Position numbers and translations under genes: made by a program | DNA from: Gnetum montanum | Taxonomy: Eukaryota > Streptophyta > Gnetopsida > Gnetales > Gnetaceae | Length of the DNA stretch: 64,000 nt | Assembly (NCBI GenBank): GCA_015680685.1 | Contig: MNCI01027152.1 | Coordinates: 1-64,000 of the forward strand | Reading direction: 5' to 3' | The notes under the pieces: model-generated | Told to the model about the DNA's origin: nothing | The model's database searches: none | The model's input: the letters and a program-made list of their open reading frames with translations, nothing else | Part shown: positions 46,320 to 56,249 of the stretch, piece by piece | Layout of the letters: the number at the start of each line of letters is the position of its first letter | Numbering within the stretch: position 1 is the first letter of the stretch

Positions 46320-47400
46320 TGAAGCATATCAGTATACCTTTGAGCTTAAGTGGGCCTCATAGTGATGTTGAATGGTGTATAAACCCTGATTACCTAAATC
46401 TTGAGCCTGAGAGTCTTATCGATTACATAGACTTGATAGAGAAACCTCTTTAATGCCCTAAAAACCTAGTCAAAACCATTGACTTAGAGGCAAGTGACAT
46501 ATCTAAAGACTCTCTAGTTGAGGTTCCTATCACAACACACAATGGTAAGGAGAAAACCTTTAAACTAAGTTTCTCATTGGAATCTCAACAAGATCAAGAT
46601 ATCACCAAGGTTCTATAAGCCAACATTAAGGCATTTTCCTAGTCATATGAAGATATGCTAGGCCTAGACCCATGCCTAGTAGAACACAACATCATACTAG
46701 ATCCTAGAATTAGACTAATTAAGTAAAAAGTGTCCAAAATTAGACTTGATTTAGCCTTGACAATTCATGGTGAGATCTCAAATCTCTACCAAGCTAGTTT
46801 CATTAGGGCTATTGACTAGATAGAATAGGTGTCCAACATAGTGATAGTTACTAAGAAAAATGGGAGTATCCCTATTTGCATAAATTTCTAAAACCTAAAT
46901 AAAAAGTGACTATCATGGATGACTTCCCTCTTCCTAGTATTGATCAACTTATTGATACTATAGCCGAACATGTCTTGTTTTCCTTTATGGATAGGTTCTT
47001 AGAATATAACCAGATTAGGATCAACCTAGAACACCAACTTAGCATGACTTTCATGACTTCGTGGGGTAGCTTTTGCTATACAATGATGCCCTTTAGCCTT
47101 AAGAACATAGGAGCAACCTATCAATGAGACATTACATGCTAGGATTGCTCAACGATTATGTAGATGATATAGCCATTAATTCTAAAGTGGTCAATGACCA
47201 TGCTAATGACTTAGATCTTGTGCTTAAATGGTCCCTCAAGTATGAGCTGACAATTAATCCTAAGAAATGTATCTTTGGTATCAAGACTGGTAAGATGCTT
47301 GTCTTTGTAGTATTTGAAGCAGGGGTATGCATCAATTCTAACAAGGTTAAGGACATATCCAAATTAGCAAAGCCTACCAAACTTAAGGATTCTTGGTGAT
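46320..47400 (+). pseudogene. Reverse transcriptase of element C
   Basis: Starts with a linker (SLEVPITTHNGKE-like) and reaches the RT fingers at about 46840 (NIVIVTKKNGSIPICI). The frame 46906-47127 gives DDFPLPSIDQLID and MTFMTSWGSFCYTMMPFSLK. After a frameshift at 47127 the palm frame (47124-47399) holds the intact active site DYVDDIAINSK (about 47154-47186) and NPKKCIFGI. The ILZ-type stops elsewhere are at glutamine codons. Sequence style fits Tat/Ogre RT. Confidence 0.8.
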
Positions 47401-47990
47401 TGCAAGGAAAATTACAATTTATTCATAGGTTTATTGCTAGGCTTATGGATAAATTACAGTCCGTGCAACACTTGCTAAAGAAAACCTTAAGTAAGAGTTG
47501 GCACAACTACCAATAATCTATTCTCTACAAGAGGGTAAATCCTTTTATGTCTACCTTCCTATCTTTGACATGTCTAGCACTTCTATACTTTGTTAGAAAC
47601 ATGATGATGGAGCAAAAATGATATTTTACTACCCTAGCCATGCATTAATTGCCCATGAGACCTGATATATTGAAGTGGATAAGTATTGCCTAGCACTAGT
47701 CTTCTCATTGAAGAAGTGGAGACACTACCTCTTCAAAAGCCAAGTCAATGTCATTTGCAAAGATAACATGCTCAGAGCCATAACAAGCAACATCTACGAA
47801 AGTAGCTTTATAACCCAATGGAAAGCCAGAACCATAGAGTTTAACCTTCATTATGTCTCTCAATTCTTAATGAAAGGTCAAGCTATTGTTGTATAACACA
47901 CAGCTTTACATGTTGATGATCATGTAGCCATAGATCCTGAGTTCCTTGATGAACACATTAACATTATTAGCCAAGTACCTAAGGGTTATG
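47401..47990 (+). pseudogene. RNase H of element C
   Basis: At 47590 comes KHDDGAKMIFYYPSHALIAH, then EVDKYCLALVFSLKKWRHYL (47668-47727), LRAITSNIYESSFITQWKAR and the closing MKGQAIVV (to 47893). This is the classic Ty3/gypsy RNase H in the form used by Tat elements, ahead of the second RNase H. Confidence 0.8.
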
Positions 47991-47999
47991 CACTTTGAA

Positions 48000-48420
48000 G
48001 GATCTTCAACTACCCATGGGACTAGTGTCGCTACCATCATAATGTTCCCATTTGGTGAAATCTGATCCTTCACCTACAATTTTGAGTTTCCATATACTAA
48101 AAACATAGCAAAGTATAGGGTTTTATCAGAGGGATGATGATGGCTCATGACCTTGGAATTAGATTCTTAATGATCAAAGGAAATTCACAACTTGTGGTTA
48201 ACTAAGTAATCAATGTCTATGCTTGTAAACCCAAATACTTACAACCTTACTATGACCTAGGGAAGCAATTGTTACAACAATTTATAAATGTTGATATCTA
48301 GCACATACCTCAAAACAAGAATACTATAGCTAATGCAATTGTAATGTTATCCCTTAGTGTGATGCCAGATGTGTTTAGTAAGTTACCCACCTTAACCATG
48401 GGTTGTGCTATTTCCATCAC
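48000..48420 (+). pseudogene. Second, archaeal-type RNase H of element C
   Basis: At about 48130-48190 the translation reads MMMAHDLGIRFLMIKGNSQL, then VVN, matching the LxxAxxLGIxxLxVxGDSQLVV pattern of plant aRNase H (the key DS is NS here). It continues with QPYYDLGKQLLQQFINVDI and IPQNKNTIANAIVMLS (to about 48355), the HIPRxxNxxADxLAxLA end. A second RNase H of this kind after the first is diagnostic of the Tat/Ogre lineage. Catalytic acidic residues are partly lost. Confidence 0.7.
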
Positions 48421-48442
48421 GTAGAGCACTAAGGATACCTAT

Positions 48443-49700
48443 ATGGTTGTAGTTCATACTACTCATGTGAGGGAGTGGTATGATAATATCAAATTTTACC
48501 TTATGTATGGTGAATCCTCACAAGGACTAACTACTACTCAAAAGGATGCTATACACAAATGCTCGAAGCTATATGTCATTGTAGGTGATAATACATTATG
48601 TCAATTATCCTATGATGGCATATTATTAAAGTTCTTAGGTAAAACTAAAGCTAGAATAGTCCTAGAGGAGGTCTACAATGGTTTCTTTAGATGAAATATA
48701 AGACCTAGAGCTATGGGTGCTATGATTAGATAGGTGGGCTATTACTGGCTCTATATGGAAAGCAACTATATGCAAAAGATCAAGTGTTGTGACATATGCC
48801 AACAACATAGCAACCTCATACATGTACTACCAACTAAGTTGTACACAACTCAGATAACTTGGCCATTTCAATGATGGGGTTTGGATATCATTTTGCCTAT
48901 AATGCCTAAGTCTTCTGTAGGGCATAGCCTCAATGTCACTACAACCAAATACTTTACTAAGTGGGTTGAAGCTATCCTCTAAAGGAAGACTATGTTTGAA
49001 CAAATCTATAAATTTATCTTGGATAACATTGTAGCCCATTTTGGCATATCCATAACCATAGTTACAGAAAATAGACCATAATTTGATAGCCAAGAAAAAA
49101 GGATTTCTATCATAGCCTAGGCATTAAGCATTCTTTTTTGTTAATGTATTACCCTCAACCCAATGGACAAGTAGAAGTAAGCCATAAGGCCATCATCAAC
49201 TTTCTGAAGAGGATGCTCAATAATAGCAAGTGAAAATGGCATAAGTAGCTTGTCCATGCACTTTGGGCTTATAAAATGACTTACCGTACAACCACTAGTG
49301 TAGCACCTTATAGCTTGATTTATGGTTTTGAAGTTGTTTTACCTCTTGAATTGCATGTACCATCATTTCAACTAGCCTTGACTAACCTCATCAATGATGA
49401 ACAAAGTGAGGAGTTGTGGATAGTAGACCTAGACTCAATGGAAGAAAAATGTATAAAGTACTTGCTCACATTGAGCACTATGAAAAAAGGTAGAAATAGT
49501 AGCACCACCATAACCTAATCAATTGTAAGATCAAGGAGGGAGACTTGGTCTTCAAATTCATCCATGAGCATGTGGATAAATTCTCATCCAACTAGGAAGG
49601 ATACTTCCTTATCACTAGAGACTATGGTAATGAAGCATTAAGGATACCTAACATGGATGTGAATGAGTTGGCCAATCCAATTAATCATTCATATCTAAAG
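48443..49700 (+). pseudogene. Integrase of element C
   Basis: N-terminal region at 48443-48694: HVREWYDNIKFYLMYGESSQ, then YDGILLKFLGKTKARIVLEE. A zinc region follows (KCCDICQQHSNLIH, about 48785-48825). The core opens with WGLDIILPIMPKSSVGHSLN (about 48877) and ITIVTENRP (about 49050-49075), where the second catalytic aspartate has become glutamate. NPMDK/PNGQVEVSHKAII (about 49160-49190) holds the glutamate. The open frame 49276-49518 gives the C-terminal region with TSVAPYSLIYGFEVVLPLEL. It ends about 49700 (PYYM-like). Confidence 0.8.
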
Positions 49701-49744
49701 CCATATTACATGTAGCAAATAATCATCAATAAGCAAGGCTACTT

Positions 49745-49930
49745 TCAATGGCCTACTAGGGCCTAAAACTAGTGCAATCATGGCCTGCTGAGGCCTTAAA
49801 CCAACAATATAGCCTCTCAAGGCCTTAAACTAGCACCATGATTTGCTATGACCTTAAATTGGTATCATAGCCTACCAAGGCCTTAGACTGGTACTATGAC
49901 ACATCACTACATTAAATTGGCAACATTGGT
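49745..49930 (+). repeat. GGCC/TTAAACTGG array, cluster 3 of element C
   Basis: Five to six units of about 32 bp just after integrase: CAATGGCCTACTAGGGCCTA-AAACTAGTG, CATGGCCTGCTGAGGCCTTA-AACC, then more decayed copies, the last near 49905 (GCCTTAGACTGGTACTATGA). Clearly the same unit as at 45975 and 36515. Confidence 0.75.
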
Positions 49931-50290
49931 CACCTAGGTGACTTGGTTTTATCATTTTATGTGGCCTATATGCATTGTAATGCTATACATGCTCTATTTT
50001 CTTGGGTTTCTCATCCTCTTAGAATTGTGTTTGTAAGATGAAGCCTTAGACCATTGCAAGGGTGCAATCCATTATGGTAGCAAGTCACCATATGATCTCA
50101 ACGTGCAAGATTTTATGTGTTTGTCTTTCTTTGTTAAGATTACTTGTACCATGGTCGTCCATCCAGCACCACTCCTTGAGCCCAATCCTATAACCTCATT
50201 ACAACTTTTCATACCTTGGAAAGTAATGCTAACGTATGTTTTCCACTCATGCATTATAGTCATATGATATCTCTTCATCATGCTTCATCC

Positions 50291-50425
50291 TTAAGTCCAC
50301 TTGAATGTAACACATTTCATTTAGTGGAAAATCATTAAGTTCATCGAGTGTAACACATCTCTTTCAATGGGATAGCCCCCAAGTCCATTGGATGTAACAC
50401 AACTCATTCAACAGGAAAACTATAT
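50291..50425 (+). repeat. Three ~45-bp tandem repeats
   Basis: Units start near 50291, 50336 and 50380, each with AAGTYCAYYGRATGTAACAC then A(A/T)(C/T)TCATTYARYRGGA. They lie in C's 3' untranslated region. The stretches 49931-50290 and 50426-50840 around them show no other structure apart from a purine tract AAAGAGGGG (50841-50849) before the right LTR. Confidence 0.7.
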
Positions 50426-51185
50426 CAAACTAACCTTGGCAATGAAAGCCATTGAAGGTATCATCTCATAAAAAGGATGGAGCAAATTTCCAAGAGGCCA
50501 AATGGCCAATGAAGCCTCAAAGTACAATGGCCAAAGAAATCTTGAATTAAAGTTATTGAATTCTCAAATGCATTTGCCAGTTGACCAAGACTTCAAGACA
50601 TGTTAATGTCATACTATAGCCATGATGACAACACTTTCAATGCATTGTTAGCTTTCACAATGATCTCCCTAATGATCAGTACTGCAATCTCATCATAGCC
50701 TTGTCCCATCACCACAAGCACTCTTTGGCATGGTTTGACATAATCAGACCAAGTGCATAGAGGGAATGTTAGTGATGGACCTATAGTTGTGCTTTGTATT
50801 CTTTTTTGGTCCCTCTTGGGTCAATCCTATAGACATCAACAAAGAGGGGCCATTGAAACACCATAAAAATTTGTGAGTTGTAATTGATTTCCATCATGTA
50901 GCCTTGACTCCATGAAGCTTAAGCCAAAACTTCATTGTCAATGTGAGGATTGTAACCCACGAGGGGCAATCTCACATGTTTTATACTTTTGAGCTGAAAA
51001 ATGCCTCATAAGTGATCAAAGCCTCATTTTTCAAGTGAAAAAAGTCACCTATAATCATATTTAGTCTTCGTGGGGTGGGGGAGAGTGAAGGGGGGGGAGG
51101 GATCAAAAATAACATGTTGATGGGTTTTATGGGTGGTGTACACTTTTCTACGCTAGAAAGACTTACCGTGGGTAAACCTCACCTA

Positions 51186-51335
51186 CCCCTAGCATGGAGG
51201 GGTAAAACCTTCCCTCTCAATGTGGAAAATTTGCCTCTCATCATGGAAGGTTTTCCTTAGTGTGGAAATTTTCCCCTAGCAAGGAGGCTTCACCTCCATC
51301 ATAGAAACTACATGCCCCAATATGGAAGCTACATG
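51186..51335 (+). repeat. ~22-bp minisatellite in the right LTR of C
   Basis: Six degenerate units parallel to 31219-31345: TAGCATGGAGGGGTAAAACC, AATGTGGAAAATTTGCC, ATCATGGAAGGTTTTCC, TAGTGTGGAAATTTTCCCC, TAGCAAGGAGGCTTCACC and so on. Present in both LTRs, so it predates insertion of C. Confidence 0.7.
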
Positions 51336-51488
51336 ATCAAGATTTCTACACTCTATGAACTTCAAGGTTGACCAACCACTCCAAAAGGATGGAAAAAGGT
51401 GTAGCATGGAAAAATAAGGCTAGCATAGATGATGTGACCTCATTACTATCTATAGTAAATGGAATGGCCATGATGGTTTAGCACTTAC

Positions 51489-51495
51489 TATATAT
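51489..51495 (+). promoter_or_regulatory. TATA box of the C LTR
   Basis: TATATAT in the context CACTTACTATATATGG, conserved at 31501-31507 in the left LTR although flanks have drifted. It would drive rightward transcription of C. Position and conservation only. Confidence 0.45.
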
Positions 51496-52266
51496 GGTAA
51501 CCCCCCATGTTTGGACACCCATCTTACCTATACGTGGTAGAAATTTGTAGCAATTTGTAGCCAATCTGTCATCAATTTGTAGCAAAAATAATGGCCAAAA
51601 ACCTATAAATTCAAAACCCCAACATCCTTTTCAAGTTCCACATTTTGGCATTTTGAGAATATAGTAATTTTGGCCTTTAAGAGCTCTTACAATAGTTGCA
51701 AAATGTATCTTCTTAGAGCCTCCCAGCATGGAACCCCTGATTTGTGATTTTTGATCTCTACACTATACTTCTAGGATCCCAAACATCCAACATGGAGAAT
51801 TTTTGGATCCAAAACCCCCACATTTTTCACCCTCTATTAGTGACCAAAGTTGCAAATCTAAGGTAGTAGTAGAGGAGTTTTGACAACATCAGAAGTGGCT
51901 AAGCACCTGGATCATGGAGTGGATCACATTGGTTTCAATAGGCTCTAAACTCCTATCCCAGTGAACCCCATTTTGCTCTCTGATGGGCATTCCTTGTATA
52001 TATTTTTGGAACTCATTATTTATTTTTTAATAAAGCTTTAAAGTTTCATTTTTGTGTAATCTACATTTTCTTTCTAGTTTTAGATCTACATTTTTATTTT
52101 TATTTTACATTACATGGTTTGCATTTTGTAAGTCCTTGGGTGATTTGTTGGACCATTCATGACAAATTGAATTCCATTTTTGAAGGCCCTAGGAATTCAA
52201 TGTTGAGGTTGCTACACTAGATCTTTTGATTTTTGAGTGATCAATTTTTCTAGTTGCAACACCAAT

Positions 52267-53330
52267 CCTTTATAATACCTAAAAAGAACCAATGTATCTA
52301 GGAGCCAATTTTTCTTTTTAGCCAAATCAAGTAAGGTCCTTCAAGGAAGAGACATGAAGAAATACATGATCTCTAACCATAAACTCCAATGGCCTTTAAT
52401 GTCAATTACCATATCCTATGTGCCTATCTTAAGAAACTCTTAATTTGTCTCGAATATCATGAATCTTCTCTTTAGTTTATCACATGAAATCTGTGCTTAC
52501 CTATTGCTGATCTTCTATTATATTCCAAGATAAAAGTGTTCTACATGGCCTACCATATAAAATCTTATATGGTTCTATCCACAAACTCTCCTAATAACTA
52601 TTATTATATGCAAATTTAGCTAATGGTAGCATCCAATCCCAATCTTCTCTATCCTATCAAGCATAGGCTCTCAACATGTCCTTGAGAATCTAATTCACCT
52701 ACTTAGTTTGTGGATGATATGCTGAACTCATGTTTAGCTTTGTACCTATCTCCTTCTGAAATGCCTACCATAAATATGACATGTATCAAACATCTCTATC
52801 ACTAATAATTTTTCATTATATCCCATGTAATTATACTATCTCTACAAGAAAGAGATGTGTTTCTAATGCACTCACTAATGCTCGTGTGGCAAATAAATGG
52901 ATATAATTTGTCAATCAATCAACAACTACCAGTATAGCATCATGACCACTACAACCTATTGAACACTAGCAATGAAATCCATACCAATGGCATTTCATTT
53001 CCACTTAGGAATATTGTGGGAGTGCAAATATCCCCCAAGCCTTTGATGCTCTATTTTCACTTGCTGGTAAATTAAACATCAAGACATATATTCTCCCATA
53101 TTCCTCTTCATACTATGCCATCAATACATCTATTGTCAACTTTGGTACATCTTCTAACTACCTAGATGCATTTTGTATTTGCTAATGTGAGCCTCACCCA
53201 TTAACTACAATCATAGAGATTCTAGTACACATACTTGACCATCCCTCCATAACAATCCATGACTATCCATAGAGAGTGATCCATTAGAGGTGATTTATTA
53301 CCTTACTTCTCAATGCCATGGATCATTTTG
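52267..53330 (-). pseudogene. Integrase core of element F
   Basis: Upstream part of the integrase whose tail is at 22040-22366. The - strand shows a decayed GMDFI block near 52985 and, close to C, DLAKK.K(L)APRYIGSF.VL..RIG at about 52330-52265, the GKL(A/S)PRYIGPF motif just ahead of the chromovirus tail. Frames shift often and most catalytic residues cannot be read. Confidence 0.65.
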
Positions 53331-53349
53331 TTGTTGCTCTTGTATCTAC

Positions 53350-54650
53350 TCCTACAAATTTGATTGAATTGTTAAGCTATTAAGCTTACTCACCATCCTA
53401 GTCAATGCATTAGCTACTTTATTAGTCTTTTGAATCCTATATTTAATAGTGAAATCAAATTCAACAAGCAACTTCATCCATCTATGTTGTCATAGGTTTA
53501 ACTATGGCTAACTCATAAGATATTGGAGGCTCTTATGATCAACCTAAATAGCAACATGATTCCCATATAGAGATTGTCACCAAGTCTTCAATGGAAAGAT
53601 CACAACACCCAACTCTAGATCATGCATGAAATATCTAATTTCATATGGTCTTAATTGACAGGATGCATAAGCCACAACTTGTCCATCCTGCATTAACACA
53701 CAACCAAATCCATCCCTTGAAGCATCAGTGCTAACATCATCTGGATGTCTTGGCATAAAATATATTAGCACTGGAGTAATCACTAATCTATGCTTCAACT
53801 CTCCAAATGAATCTCAACAAGCTAGCTCCAAGTACATGTATTCTCCTTCCTTAACAATTGAGTCAAAAGGGATGCTATCTAGAAAACATTTCCACAAACC
53901 TATGGTAATATTCTATTAATCATAATAAGCTTAACACCTCCACTACTAATTATAGTACAAGAAAATCATGAATGACTATAAGCTTAGTAAAATCCATAGA
54001 GATACTAGCTCTTGACACCACATGTCCCAAGAAGTGAATCTCTAACTATCAAAATGAACACTTGGATGGTTGAGAATCCAGTTGTTACTCCCTAAAAGTT
54101 TGTAGAAATGTACGCAAGTGCTCTTCATGCAACTACTTATCAAAAGAATATACTAAAATATCATCTATGAACATAATCATAAATTGATCTAGAAATGGCC
54201 ACATCACACTGTTCATGAGGTGCATGAAAATTACCAATGCATCTGTCAACTTAAATGGAAGTATTAGAAACTCATAATAACCATATCATGTTATAAATGC
54301 TATCTTTGATAGATCTTATTCATGAACCTACACCTAATGATACCCAGATTTGAGGTCAATCTTCAAGAATACATGAGCTCCCTGAAGTTGATCAAAAAAG
54401 TAATCAATGTGTGGCATAGAATATTTATTTTTTACCATCACCTAGTTTAGTTGCATGTAATCTATGCATAGTTTCAAACTCCCATTCTTCTTTTTAACCA
54501 ATAGCACTAGTGCATCCAATGGTGATACACTAGGGTGAATAAGGCCTTTGTCTAGCAATTCCTATAGCTAGATCTTCAAATCTACTAGCTCTATGGGAGA
54601 CATCCTATGTGGAGCCTTCAAAATAAGTTTAATACCATGTTTAAGTTATA
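53350..54650 (-). pseudogene. Reverse transcriptase and RNase H of element F
   Basis: RT opens around 54550 ([19 protein letters not shown]) and continues with [25 protein letters not shown] and DLKSGYH. It has an intact active site FIDDILVYS at about 54145-54171, then HLRTFLQ and IHFLGHVVS. RNase H at 53798-53577 is open: [20 protein letters not shown], then [20 protein letters not shown] and [11 protein letters not shown] with [18 protein letters not shown]. These are textbook Ty3/gypsy chromovirus motifs, closest in style to Tekay. Confidence 0.8.
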
Positions 54651-54869
54651 TTTTGAACTTAATCTCTTGCCTTAGTGAAAAACCTAGTAATTTTGACTGG
54701 AACATAATAGAAAATTCTAGAACCATAGGAATTTGATCTATGTCCACCATATCTATTTTATATATTATACATACAAAGCTTTTGTGTCCTTTTTGAAGCA
54801 TCCTATGGTACATCCAAGAGGAGATAAAATCTAGGCATACAATCCTCAAATGAGTTTGTACCTGAATTG

Positions 54870-55180
54870 AAGCACCATTGACTGATTATAGTCTTAGAAT
54901 CTTTTACCGATAGTCCAAACTAGCATTGAACTGTAAGAACTAATCCATTCAAAAATTTACATCATATACCCCAAGATCCATAAAATGTAAATCACTAATT
55001 CACTACACACATTTTAATTCTATAGGCACACCTATACACACTTGATCAACTCAAGTTTCATGACCCCTAGTAGAAGATACTATCAACCTAGGAGAAAGAA
55101 GAATGACATACAGGAGCTACATGATGTGCAACCATAGGATCTACGAAACAATGGCTAGCACATGGATCAAATAAAATCAA
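54870..55180 (-). pseudogene. Aspartic protease of element F
   Basis: The - strand reads DPCASHCFVDPMVAHHV from about 55165. This is the DTGASHSFI active-site pattern with TG changed to PC. The flap and closing region follow (DLHFMDLGVYDVNF, matching the DFIVLDMxxYDVILGMDW block). Element B interrupts the gene at 55187, and the gag side lies beyond the window. Confidence 0.7.
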
Positions 55181-55186
55181 CACATT

Positions 55187-56118
55187 TGATGAGTAGTTCA
55201 GGTACCCCTACATCTAACCATATGAATCACGAAGCGTACATGCATGATCCATTTGAATTTCATGGACTCTATGTCTTCTAGCACACTAGTCTTCTAGGAA
55301 GTGGACTTTGCTCTAATAGCCATTTGTTGTCTTCTCAATTACACTTATGATGCACAAAGCCATGGTTAAGTGTAATCAAGGCATATGATTTTTATTATTT
55401 TATGTTTTATGCTCCTAGTGCTTAAAATAGAGAAATGAAGTAATTTAATAACTAATTAATTAATCTCTAATTAGTTTTAACGTAAGCATCTAGTCCCACT
55501 TTTTGTGCACATCCTAAACCCACATATCCACTATTGGGATTACCAAGCACTATGCTACTAGGTGAATCAAGTAATAATGTTGTTAGGATTACCAAGTGAA
55601 TACATGTTTACACTTGAAGTGGTCATACTTACGTGTTTAATCTATTTAGGTTAATTAATTAACTAATCACTTGAAATATAATTTAGCTTAATTAATTACA
55701 TAATTGATGAAAAAATAAATTCATAAATGAATCATTAATATATTCCAAGTTCTACAAGGTTTGATCAAAAGCTCATCTTTATTGTTGTCCACATTGGTAT
55801 ATTTAGGTACAATAATGCTCGAATAAAGATCTGTACAGTTTTTGACTCTTTCTAAGAGCACTCAAAGAAATATTCTAACTCTTAAAGGAAAAAACTACAA
55901 AAGCTCTACTACTACTATCACAAGACATGCTATAAACATAGCTGATGAGCACATATTTATAGAATTTATTTAAGAGCTATGTTAATGGAGCCACATAAAG
56001 GAAAAAAAATGCTACATCAACATGGCCCCGTCGATGGGGCAACAGCATGTAGATAAGGCCCCATCGATGAGTCCATGTCAATAGGGGTCCATTGACATGA
56101 CACAACGATAATTCATCA
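55187..56118 (-). repeat. 3' LTR of element B
   Basis: 932 bp, TGATGAGT to ATTCATCA. Aligns with both A LTRs and keeps the segment missing from 1256-2139. The - strand TATA box TATAAATA is at 55954-55961. TCGATG/GGCC units at 56010-56100 are fewer and more worn than in A. Confidence 0.85.
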
Positions 56119-56249
56119 TACCACCATGATTGAATGAAAACTCATCCTTGAGTTCCTTTACAAAATTGAAAAGGTATGGGATTACTGACTAACTCTTGAC
56201 ATAACAAACCAACTCGACAAAAATAAGTATCAAAGTGTAGAAATAGATA

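Larger units (their letters stand above)
22372..52261 (+). mobile_element. Element C: Tat-like Ty3/gypsy retrotransposon with dual RNase H
   Basis: After subtracting element D (22566-31028) this element is about 21.4 kb. Order: left LTR (22372-22565 plus 31034-32020), gag (32640-35280), protease (35283-35990), a 10-kb extra block with an antisense ORF and repeats (36250-46300), RT, RNase H, a second archaeal-type RNase H, integrase (to 49700), repeats, a purine tract and the right LTR (50854-52261). The second RNase H is the known hallmark of the Tat/Ogre lineage, which also commonly carries extra ORFs and tandem repeats. The position of the extra block between protease and RT is unusual to my knowledge. 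The element is not functional. Confidence 0.8.
50854..52261 (+). repeat. Right LTR of element C
   Basis: 1408 bp, TGAAACACC to GCAACA, matching both parts of the left LTR. Contains the ~22-bp minisatellite (51186-51335), a TATATAT box (51489-51495) and, near the end, the GATCTTTTGATTTTT stretch shared with 31979. Confidence 0.85.
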
